A stretch of DNA of 64,000 nucleotides from Girardinichthys multiradiatus (taxonomy: Eukaryota > Chordata > Actinopteri > Cyprinodontiformes > Goodeidae), in assembly GCF_021462225.1 (NCBI RefSeq), contig NC_061795.1, positions 8,246,001 through 8,310,000 of the forward strand, read 5' to 3'. Within the stretch, counting starts at the first letter, position 1, and each line of letters starts with the position of its first letter. The notes below the pieces were generated by a model, which saw nothing but the letters and a program-made list of their open reading frames with translations, was not told the origin of the DNA and searched no databases. This document shows positions 46,722-58,700 of this stretch, in pieces. The position numbers and the translations under genes were made by a program.

Positions 46722-49700
46722 AAAAACAAACAAAAACAAAATCATGGTTCATAGCTTATTCGTCGGACCAACTTCCATTAAGCGCTGGAACCTGGCTGTG
46801 TCATTGGCAAAGGTAGTGCTATGATCCGTGGGGGAATGAATGTGAGGGAATCAATCCTGGCCTGTAAATGCTTAACCTGCCAGTATGCGGTGTATAATCT
46901 AGGTTTAGGCTTAAACCATCGGCTCTTCCAAATGATGGTGGGTTTTAATATGACTCCTGTCTCTAAACTATCTAGATGTGAAAAGAGGGAGAAAAAAATA
47001 AATGAATGGCACTACCTAGGCTATAAGATTGGTGTGTTTGTGGAGGTTGCAAGGTGTCTGCCGTTGTGGACTTAAGATTTCTCTACTAAGTTCAGCAGAA
47101 CTAGGCCAGTGGGTATCTGTGCCTCGGTGGGACTGTCTACAAATAAACCAACCTCCTTTAATAAGATTTTGCATGAAATCTCTGGCAATGTGGGTGTCCA
47201 TTACATCATTCTTAATCACTTTTATGAGGTCTGCTGTGCATGCAGAGTCTTATGGAAAATTACCGTGCCAACTTACAGTTTAAGACTGTGTCCTAGAAGG
47301 TAGTTATATGTTTAACTGTTTCTGTTGAAGAAAGTTGTTAGTGATTAGTGCATGTTAGTGTGAGTTCATGAAACATGCACCTATTTAACTAGTCCTATGC
47401 AATGGTCTCTCCTTTCCCGGACATGGAGACAAGCTCTGTTCTTGGGGAGGAGAGTTTGACGTAGAACTTCATCTGGTTCAGCAAAAAGCGCAGCAGCTGG
47501 GATGATGGTGTCAACCTTTTCTGACAAGCATCCAACCCACTTAATGAAGCTGCATGTCACAGTTAGGAGGAATTTGTTACCTCCTATTAATTTTGGAGCT
47601 GGTTCGACCCAGTTGGTCTGAAGGTGGAACCAAGGTAATGAAACCCCCCTTCGCTGAAGCGGAGGTTGACTGGTTGGCTGGGATGGCTGAAACAGGCGGC
47701 AGGTTAAACATCCTTTGATGTAGACCTTGGTGTCGTGAGACATTGGAGGCCAGTGCGCCATCTGTTGGAGGGTGTGGAGTGTGGCTTTATAGCTCCTATG
47801 GCCCCCTACAGGAGAGTAATGGGCGTAGGATAATGTGACCCCCCTTTGGTCTGTTGGAACAATGTCCACAGCATGGGAGAGCTGTTTGATGCCAATCTGC
47901 ACACTGGAGGTGCACACTCTGGCTGTCTTGAGGAGAGGGCGGAGCCCGTCTGCTAAAAGGAGTGTGTGGCTGTGTTGTGCCTCAGCTAAAAGGGGGTCTT
48001 TTTGGCACACGCGGTCATACAGCTCTCTACCAGTTGATAATTTCCTTAGAAGCACTTCTGGTATGATCATGGTTTCCAGGTGTACACCTTCCACCACTTT
48101 GGTGTTGCAAGTTTCCACACCTGGGTTCTTTAAAGAGCAAAGAAATTATGCATGACAGCAGGGAGGAGTTTTCTGGGTGGCTGGGTGCAGCTGTGTCACA
48201 GAGGTGTCCATGTCTGGCACCGACAAGGACCTGAGAGGTTCTTTGGGCTCCTCTAAGCTGGCAACCTGGTTTGTCACCAAGGATGGTTTGCTGCTTGCAC
48301 CCAGTGGTGTGTGCACCTCCGCCTGGACACAGAGTTGGTCCTGGTGGCAGTCAATGAGTGGGGCCAGCCTGTCCAGCAGGTCCTGGCCACCAAGAAAAAG
48401 CTGTTTGTTTAATGTGCACATATAGATGGGGTGCACCAGAGCCATGTCTTTGAGTGTGATGTCCAGCTCCACCCAACTAGTGATGCATGATCAGTTTTGG
48501 GTGCGGCTGGTGATGCTTACATCACAAGCGTCGGCCTGAAATGGTTCACTGAAGGAGAGCATGGCTCTACTCACTTCCTCAAACATGATTGAGCACATCA
48601 GGTTGATCTCTGATCCTATTTTAGAATAGAAACTCAGTTGGAAACGTCCCCCTATCATGATCACACAGTATAGACGACGTGCACGTCCATTTTGGTTCAG
48701 TTTACCTGAGAACCTTGGAAAGATGGTTTGTGGTGTTTCTCCTGGGCAGGTCCCAAGGGGTACTTGGAGTTTCCCAGGTGTGTCTCCCCATCCGATCAGG
48801 TACACTCTGATGGCTGTGGAGACTGGGTCCACGCCTAGTCATGCTGACGGGAAATTTGGGTCTGGTTTAACTGGAGGGTCGGCTTCCTGTTTCAAGGGTT
48901 GTGGGGGCGTGGTGGCCTGACGCACCGCTTCTGTCACCATCATACGTAAGGCCTCCTCCATCTCTTTCCCCATAATCCCTTCTGCGTGTCAGTTCCACCC
49001 TTTTCCATCAGGTTTACCTTTAGGCTTCACGTGATGGTCAGGTCGTCTGTTCGACCGGAAGTTGTTCGGCAACTTTGACTGTGGTTGGTATTCAGTACCA
49101 CCCCCCCAGTCCAGCTGACCAAACCTACGTTGTTCCCTGAACCTGTTCTTCACATGGGTTCTGGTTGAAGCCGTTTCCTGATCTTCCAACGCAAGACTGT
49201 TCCTTTCTGCATGTATCCGTAAAACTCTATCCTCGCCCTCTGGTCCCTTGGTCGGGCGAGCACGTGTTTCCCACGCCATCTGAGCATATTTGCGGATCTC
49301 TTGCATGCTCATGGTCTTGGTTCTGCAATACATAGTAACATCGTATCGTACACTTTCATGAAGGTTGTGGAGGAACAGGGATTTAAAAGCATGTTCCTCC
49401 TCAAAGGTGGGCGCATTGCGTCCTTGGAAGTAAACAGCTCTCAAGCGCGGGTAATACTCCCTGGGTGCTTCGCTTTTCTTTTGCTGGATAGTGAAAGCAC
49501 CAAGTGTGGCGGAGGCCCGTTCCGTGTGCACAGAATATTCTTCCCTTAAAGCTTCGCAAAGGGTTGAATAACGGTCTCGGACTGTGGGGGTCAGGCTCTC
49601 CATGAAAACATGGACGCTCCTGGATGTTGTCTTCCAGATGAGCTTCAGTTTTTCCCATGCTGATGGGAAATACAAATCTAGAAGACAGCGTTCAACTTCC

Positions 49701-52700
49701 CTAAGATAATCATCAATGTTTGATTCTGCATTATTTGGGTCGAAACGCTCTATGTCTTTGGCAAGAGACTCAAGCTGGCGGGTGCGCAATCCACTCTCAG
49801 GGATTGGTACCGGCCCATCTGAGTCATCATCGGAGAGTTCACTCCGGCTGCACTCAGGGTGTATCAGTGCATCACGCCTCATCCTCGGAGGAGTCAGTGG
49901 AGGCTGCTCCCAGTACAACGGTGGGCCCTGTGCTTCCCGGACTCGGGTCCTGGGCAGCGGTTGAGGGTGGTAGGAACCACCTGAATCCCAGGGGCGGCTT
50001 TCCTGTCGCCTTGGCGGAGGTGAGGGATCGTAGAGACCCGTACTGCGAGTCAAGTGTGAACGCTGCTCGCATCTGAGCCGTGAACTATTTACACCTGCTG
50101 CGTCCCCAGCCAGGTACCGTTCATGGCTGCTGATTGCAGTGGGGTGGGACATCGCACCACTAAACCTATTCTGACTACTTACACCTGTTCTTGCCTCGGT
50201 GGATGTATGGGGAACACCATGAGCCTGGAAAGGTAATCTCTGGAGAGCAGCTTCTACATCCTTCAGATCTGACCTGCAGGTTCTCTCAGGGTTTCGCAGG
50301 TGTGGCTCACCTCCAAAGGTTTCAACCTGTGAAGTGGGTTTCGGTTCGTCCCCCCATTCCTCCAGTGATGGGGGGGGGGGTGGCATGGCTACCCTCTATT
50401 GCCTCCAATCTATTTAGTTCACCTCTACGAACATCCACCGTCTGCAAAGTATAATTCAGCTCGAACTGCAGTTTAACACGCTGGTCAACTTCCAACATTA
50501 ACCTTCGCTGATATAACAGAGCGAGCTGTCCTAACACATCTGAGACCCGTCTGTGCTTCGGTGGGTTTTTAATGACTTGGAGCAACTCCTGAATCCTGGC
50601 TTCACATTGCTCAATGCCATACTCATTGAGACCTTTACGCTCCTCTGGGGACAACAGAATCAATGACCCAATCACCTATTGTGCCTGCAATCCTATTTAG
50701 TCCTCCACCATACACACATCTCCAGCTGCAGTCTGGGATGTTCCCTCCATCTTTGGCCCAAAATGCACAATGCAAACACAGAAAACTGTTTATCTATGAA
50801 CCACCACTAAAGAAATTAGCAGCAATGCAACAGACTGAGTTGTTCAGTGACCAATGATTACTAAATTAATTAGCAGCACACAAACAGGCTAAGCTGTTCA
50901 GTGATTAAATGATAGCTAAATTAATTAGCAGCAGCAGAAACAGGCTAGGCTGTTCTATGATTAAAGAATTGCTAAAATTAATTAGCAGCACACAACAGGC
51001 TAAGCTGTTCAGCTAGCTGTCTGATTCATATATGTATCTTCCAGGTGTATGGGTTTGCTTAAAAATGGGCACACAGGTTTGACCGTTTAAACCGTGGCTT
51101 ACCCAAGTCTATGCTTTAATGGGAGTAATCAAGCAAACACACACAAAAAGGGAAAGAAAGAAGAAGAGAAAGAATTTTGAAATAACCCAAAACCAAATTC
51201 AAAATAAAATTTTAAAAATGGGAAAACAAAACTAAAACATTCAATGCTGTTCTTAGCTTCAAATAAATGTTAGTGTTCTCTAATATGGATCACCTACCTT
51301 CCTGTTAGACAGCTAAGTTAGTTTTATGAGTCAAATCAAAACATGCTTCACACAATAAAACCCAGCAAAAACGCTTACATTTTATACAAACATGGTAATG
51401 AATGATCTGTAACTTCAACTTTCAACTTTAAGTTATGCCCTTTTGATCATAGGTGATGGAATTATCTGCCTGTGTTAATGAATTGAGTGATTCAAATCAA
51501 GGTAGGAAATGCAATTCTCACTAGTGACCACCAGATGGTACCTAGTGCAGGTCTGCGGTTTGGGAAATCCAGCTGCAACTGCAATTTTATTAAATGGCCA
51601 CCAAATGTAGGTGTTGTTCTCTACCTGACTGGGAGGATGTTGGTCACAACTGTAATTACGCCCAGCGGACACTGGGGGCAGGTCTGCTGCTTATCAGCGC
51701 TGATTTTCTGCAGCTGATCCAGCAGGCTGGCCGGCTGGAAATTAACTTTAAATTTTCCACAAGTTAAACCAACTTTCACCTTGCATCCACAACAAACACC
51801 TCTGAAAGATTATTTTTATCCTCTGCAGCAGAACTGAGCAAACTCTAGTCAAGATATCCCCTAATTCACAAACGTTCTGTGCGAAACTCAAAAATCTCAC
51901 AATAAGACTTCTGGTTAACGGAGATCACAATTGTATATTCTGTGCAACAGTGATTTGATGTCTGTCTTTTTAAGGCCCACCCAGGGCTATGTTAGAATTA
52001 TGATTATTGATTAATTAATCTTTATCAATAATTATAATTAAAAATCATAATTTGACTAAATGAATTTCTTAACCAAAATCCTCATTTATGAATCGAGACC
52101 AGAGATGTCTTCTGGTGTTGTAATTGTGGCTCAACGCCTCTGATAATTACAACCGTTAAATACTCAGTAATAATTGATAACTATTACCAGAGATGTCACT
52201 GTTTAATCGACTGTTTCTGCCCAAACGTGTGGAACTTTTAACCTTATCTTGACTGACGAATCACTCTTGCACAAAATAAACACAGAACGCCTTCTATTAC
52301 CATCTATGTGAATATTCATTAAATCACAGCCCTGATACACTCGCTCTTCCAATTTAATAATCTTCACCTACCCAAACATGCAAAGTTCTACACAAAAGGG
52401 GTAAAATATCTAACTAAACAAAATAAAGCAAAACAGCAGTGGATGCGTATGGAACCAACCAGCAGTTATGGCAAAAATGATAATATGACAAAGGGATGTG
52501 GCGGTGAGTGGAAGTGGTGGCACGGCTCCAACTGTAACTCAGTTATACTGAGTCATAAAACCTCCCCCAACTCTGCGCGGGCTGAGCACACAAAGAGTCA
52601 TAAAACTTTTGGTGGCAAACTAATAAGCAGTGAGGTTGAAGACAAAGAAAATGGTGAATTTCACCATGAGGTTATTATAACAGTCCAGTTACACAGCGCA

Positions 52701-55700
52701 CCTGCACACAGGTGTTTGCACGGTAAAGACACACTTGCGAGACACGGCGGTCTCCAGACGTACCAGCGAGTTTCAAAACAATGGCATGCACATACAATTC
52801 CGAACACACATTAGACTCTAACTGCACTAAAAATCTCCTCTACCCTCCCCGGCTATTCCTAATAAAGAAATAAAATTAATAAAATGATGTGTTTTACTTT
52901 GTTGAAGCCTTCTTTCTGAGCGGAGGTGAGAAAGAATGGGGTGGAAGTTGGAAGTTACTGTGCGTCCACAGTTAACTTCAGGAAAAGCGGTCAATCTTCG
53001 TGCTCTGGCCTCCTTGGCGAAAGGGAAAATATGATCTGACCATCAAAGTCGACTAGGACAAAACACGGTGGCGATTCGTCTCCTTGAAACTCCGTATTTT
53101 TTTAGTTACGTGTTGAGCTCACGTCTTCGATCGGCAAAGTGAAATTTTTGGCCTTCTTATTCCAGAAACCTCAGTTATGAATTCTTCGTTGGCCAACGAG
53201 AGAGAATAAATGAGATCCACTCGGGACTCTTCTCCGGGTGATGCTTCAGATGTTGGTAACTATACATCCTATACAGCGTCCTGTGACGTCAGACTGGGGC
53301 GCCCCATCATATCAGTCGTAATGTCCTGGATACAAAATGGCCGAAAACGCCAGGAGGCCTGTTGGCGTCCAGCAACGTGCAAATGGTCCAATATTCAGCA
53401 AACAAGTGGTCCAACAGGCAGATGGCCCTCACACTGAGCCTGTTTCTGCTGGAGGTTTCTTCCTGTTTAAAGGGAGTTTTCCTCTCCATTGTCGCTACAT
53501 GCATGCTCAGTATGAGGGATTGCTGCAAAGTCACCACCAGCGACTGTCCATTGGCCCTACATGCTCATCTAGGAGGAGTGAATGCTGCCAGTCACTGACT
53601 CGATGCAATCTGCTGGGTTTCCTTAGATAGAAAAACTTTTAACCAATTTGAATAAATAACTGAATCTGACTGCACTGTTTGATAGTTAGGATAAATTGGA
53701 ATGTATGTACCTAAGTAGAAATCTGCATGAATCCATTGAATTGACTTTGTAAAGTGCCTTGAGATGCGTGAATTGGCGCTATATAAATAAAACTCAGTTG
53801 AATTGAATTTTGTGAATAGAAAGCATTTTCATTCAATATATATGCGACCTATAGGGGTTGGACAATGAAACTGAAACACCTGGTTTTAGACCACAATAAC
53901 TTATTAGTATGGTGTAGGGCCTCCTTTTGCGGCCCATCTAGCACAGGTATTGGGCCAAGGGAATGCCATGATATGGCAGCCCAAACCATCACTGATCCAC
54001 CCCCATGCACCCCCGGACGTGTATATTGACCCTGTGGAGCTCCCAACGGACAGTTCTGGTGGAAACAGGAGAGTTGAGGTGCATATTTAATTCTGCCGTG
54101 ATTTGGGCAGCCGTGGTTTTATGTTTTTTGGATACAATCTGGGTTAGCACCCGAACATCCCTTTCAGACAGCTTCCTCTTGTGTCCACAGTTAATCCTGT
54201 TGGATGTGGTTCGTCCTTCTTGGTGATATGCTTACATTACCCTGGATACCGTGGCTCTTGATACATCAGAAAGACTTGCTGTCTTGGTCACAGATGTGCC
54301 AGCAAGACGTCCACCAACAATTTGTCCTCTCTTGAACTTTGGTATGTCACCCATAATGTTGTGTGCATTTCAATATTTTGAGCAAAACTGTGCTCTTACC
54401 CTGCTAATTGAACCTTCACACTCTGCTCTTACTGGTGCAATGTGCAATCAATGAAGACTGGCTACCAGGTTGGTTCAATTTAGCCATGAAACCTCCCACA
54501 CTAAAATGACAGGTGTTTCAGTTTCATTGTCCAACCCCTGTATTTGTGATGTGCGAATGTGTCTCACTAATGTAACAGCACAATGGCCTCCTCAACTCAT
54601 GATTTGTTTACACTATGAAAATAATTATAATTAATCTTATTATAATAGTTGTGTTGGTAGCAAACCTCAAGCAGACTCCATGCACGATAGCGGCTTCTCT
54701 GTATTTTTCTGTTATTTTATGTGACGTCCTCAATGGTTGTAAAGATTTAAAGTACTTCACCTAGTGTGTGTGGTGACAGTCTTCCTAATAAAAACAAAAT
54801 TGGAGGCATAGTCATGTCATTACAATGATGTGGTATACATAATAATGATCATCATTCAGCACTGTGTGGATTTGATTCAGATATTGTAGAACTAAACAGG
54901 CATGAGCTGACAAACGCTTTTATTTTCAGTCAGGTTTGAGTTGCTGATGTCATTCAAGTAGTTGTTGGTTTGCTGTAATTGACTACAAACATCCCTCATG
55001 GTGTGTAGACACAGTCCCTTTTAGCGTTTTTCCACCAAATGTAACCGGTTCGGTTCTTTGACTGTCACAGCACTGTTGCCTTGATTATTTGGACACGTAG
55101 TGGGTGCCTTCCGGTTATTTATACTACTTTGCAAATGTATTTAAGGGAGGGGTCTGGAGGTCTAAGTGCCACGTGCAGCTGAACCAAACTCACTGCAAAT
55201 TGGGATGTATGAAGGCTACGTGTTCCGTGACGTGTCTAGGCACGTTTTCGTACATCTGAATTTTTTTTGTGTGCCGCTAGTTTCAGAATTTCTTCCTACC
55301 ACCAACTTTTAGTATGAAAGCTGCGCCGTCTTTCACACTTGAGGCCCGTGGTTATGTTGTATCATATCATCTCCACTACTAACTTTCTTTGCATTGGGCA
55401 ATGTTTGAATAATGTGTTGGAATTTCTTAATACCTTTTTCCTGATCAATACTTCGAACAACAAGATACATTTTATTCTTTCTAACACATCACAGTGTTGC
55501 ATGTCTGCCTTTGGTTTCAGTGATGCTATAGTCCTTGGTAACCCTCATGGATTCCTTAACCCTGTGGGAATGACAATACGACTGCCTCTGACCACCATTC
55601 TGTCTATCTCAGATAACTTCCCCCTCACCTGATAGAAATCCCTAATCACCTCAGGTACCTGTTTCATATACTCAGGCCACCATACCCGAATGTACTGTTT

Positions 55701-58700
55701 CACCACCTGAAGCTAAGGGTGTTTGTCTGTCTGAGCTTTGATCATATGCCTCTTCTGTGATGAAACAAGAACATGTCTCAAGACACAGTGAACAGCAAAA
55801 TCTTCACTTGATGTGTCACTTATGTTGCATGGCATTGATCCTCTGGAAAGAACATCAGCTACAGCTAGAGTCTTATCAGGTGCATACACAGCTTTAGCAA
55901 CACAGTTTTATAAGATGTCTCTGGCATCTCAGTGGAACATCATTTAAAGTCCCACCAAATATTTTTCAAAATGTTTACATCCCCAAACACTGGTTAAACA
56001 CTGGTTTAATTTGAATGTACCTTGTTTCAGTAGCTCACAGCTGCCTGGAACAATATGCTAAAGGTTTCTAGTCACTATCACATTCACCACCCAAGCCATA
56101 ACTGCTGGCACCAGCAGACACTACTATTGACCTGCTTATGTCGAAGAGGGACATTGCAGGTGCGGATGTTAGGGCACTCATAGCTGTTGAGATGGTCCTC
56201 AGGGCCATGTCACCTACATCTTTAACAGCTCAAATAGTTGCTAAAGTACGTGAAACCTCTGCTTCCACTCCTGCCATTCACTTGGGTTGATTAACCTAAA
56301 TTATCTTAGTTAAAAATAGACATGTGTGGTATCCTCTAAAATGTCAGACTCTTGGCTACAAATTGATATAAACCACTTCTACAAACACCAAACACAATTA
56401 AAACTACAAGCAGTTGAATCAGAAAGTATTCAAACTCCAACGCCATCACCGCAAATCTTGGTCTTACCTGCCCTCCCGGTAGCTTGTACACACAAACAGC
56501 ATATCTGCAGACAGCTAAAACCTCACAGAGTCTGAAAATACAAGTTTTGTCACAATCCACCCAGGATTTAGTAAACCAGCAGCAAAATAAACCAGAATTA
56601 AAGGTGCAAGCAGGTGGCCCTCGCAGCTCAGCGACGCTCGGCCTATGTAGCGACTGCGGGAGCATGGCATTGCCTACTCCACACCACCGACGATTCTCCC
56701 GCTGAATTCCGCACTTCACCACTAGGCGACAGTGTGAGCAGGCTTTCATACACTTCGGTCAAGGCGAGTACTGCTCTGGTGAGAAGCATAAAAAATGTTG
56801 CCGAAATCTGACCTTCCAGATGGAAGCTGCACTCCCTTGTTTGTCAGTAGGCAGGGCTAAATTGTTGTCATCCAATGACTGCGCAAAAATGTTCAGCGTT
56901 GATCCACAATCATGCATCCTAAATTTGACATGGATCCAAAAATGTATGAGGGAGATAGAGCACTTGAAGTATCCTAGGGGGCGCTGTTGATCCAGATTCC
57001 TATATAATATAATAGAGCTTTTGGGGTTTGAGAAAGATCAACCATATTCATTTTGGAGTAAATAGGACCATGCATGTGTAATTTAGAGCCAAACGTATGT
57101 CCTTGGAGTGACATCAGAGTTCGCCACGCCACCATGGCCACACCCTCTAGCCAAACCTGTCAGTATGAGAGACGAACTTAGACCATAATGTTATCCGTCA
57201 CTGGACAGTTTCATGTTGATTACGTGAAGGGGTTCAAAAATGGACCACACTAAGTGACACATTACACTTCCTATTCTGAGGGGGCGGGGCTTTGATGTCA
57301 GCCTTTGACCATTGAATATTGTTGAGGGCCTCATATGGATCAATCCCAGAAAGTTTTGTGTCTGTGTGACTTTCCTTGTAGGAGCTATATCAATTTCGTC
57401 TTTTATGGCATGAAGTCAGATTTTGAGGCTTGACCACGCCCACATGCTTTCATGAAAAGCTTTTGATAACTTTTGATCCCCAAGGAGGAGTTCGCTCAGA
57501 TACGCGGGCTAGAAATGACAGAAATGGGGTAAAAATTGCAACTTCAATCCAAAAGGGCCGACTTCCTGTGGATTTTGGACAAATGCTCCAGGGGACATTC
57601 TTGTAGGTCTTGAGAAGTTACATATGTGTACCAAATTTCACAATCCTAGGTCAAAGCATGGCTTGGGGCTGATTTTATTAAATTTTCTAGGGTGCGCTGT
57701 GAAAAAAGTAGGCCACCCCCACCAATTATGTCATCAGATCTCGTTTGGGGACTGGACTAGGACCAATCATCTTAAATTTGGTGGAGATCAGATGATATAC
57801 AGGGGTTGGACAATGAAACTGAAACACCTGTCATTTTAGTGTGGGAGGTTTCATGGCTAAATTGGACCAGCCTGGTAGCCAGTCTTCATTGATTGCACAT
57901 TGCACCAGTAAGAGCAGAGTGTGAAAGTTCAATTAGCAGGGTAAGAGCACAGTTTTGCTCAAAATATTGAAATGCACACAACATTATGGGTGACATACCA
58001 GAGTTCAAAAGAGGACAAATTGTTGGTGCACGTCTTACTGGCGCATCTGTGACCAAGAGAGCAAGTCTTTGTGATGTATCAAGAGCCACGGTATCCTGGG
58101 TAATGTCAGAATACCACCAAGAAGGACCAACCACATCCAACAGGATTAACTGTGGACGCAAGAGGAAGCTGTCTGAAAGGGATGTTCGGGTGCTAACCCG
58201 GATTGTATCCAAAAAACATAAAACCATGGCTGCCCAAATCACGGCAGAATTAAATGTGCACCTCAACTCTCCTGTTTCCACCAGAACTGTCCGTCGGGAG
58301 CTCCACAGGGTCAATATACACGGCCGGCTGCTATAGCCATACCTTTGGTCACTCATGCCAATGCCAGACTTTGGTTTCAATGGTGCAAGGAGCGCAAATC
58401 TTGGGCTGTGGACAATGTGAAACATGTATTGTTCTCTGATGAGTCCACCTTTACTGTTTTCCCCACATCCGAGAGAGTTACGGTGTGGAGAAGCCCCAAA
58501 GAAGCGTACCACCCAGACTGTTGCATGCCCAGAGTGAAGCATGGGGGTGGATCAGTGATGGTTTGGGCTGCCATATCATGGCATTCCCTTGCCCCGATAC
58601 TTGTGCTAGATGGGCGCGCCAAGGACTACCGAACCATTCTTGAGGACCATGTGCATCCAATGGTTCAAACATTGTATCCTGAAGGCAGTGCCATGTATCA

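Larger units (their letters stand above)
44899..53416 (-). mobile_element. Gypsy-type LTR retrotransposon, complete ends, defective inside
   Basis: 8.5 kb. LTRs are at 44899-46374 and 51990-53416, starting TG and ending CA; the target duplication is GGCA (44895-44898, 53417-53420). Orientation is minus: a polypurine tract (AGGGGGGAA as read on the minus strand, 46375-46383) abuts the left LTR, and gag, protease and integrase pieces read leftward. No reverse transcriptase was found. No clear primer-binding site beyond TGGGTGGGCC next to the right LTR. Confidence 0.92.
41440..53811 (+). mobile_element. L2-like LINE carrying two nested insertions
   Basis: LINE parts: 41440-43177, 44387-44898 and 53421-53811. 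The ORF covers the RT (see 41587). The 3' UTR runs through 'ctctgccctgttctctcaaac', resumes after the LTR element at 'gatggccctcacactgagcc' and ends 'tggcgctatataaataaaac' plus a TTGAAT-like tail. The uninterrupted relative at 10010-10440 shows that both parts were once joined. Confidence 0.9.

Noticed and set aside
47029..47283. + strand frames within the LTR element (46821-47303)
   Set aside because: Opposite to the element's coding sense and without similarity to retroelement or host proteins.
50810..51010. Short repeated blocks as a CRISPR-like array
   Set aside because: Three imperfect blocks in a retrotransposon leader of an animal genome, with no regular spacers.
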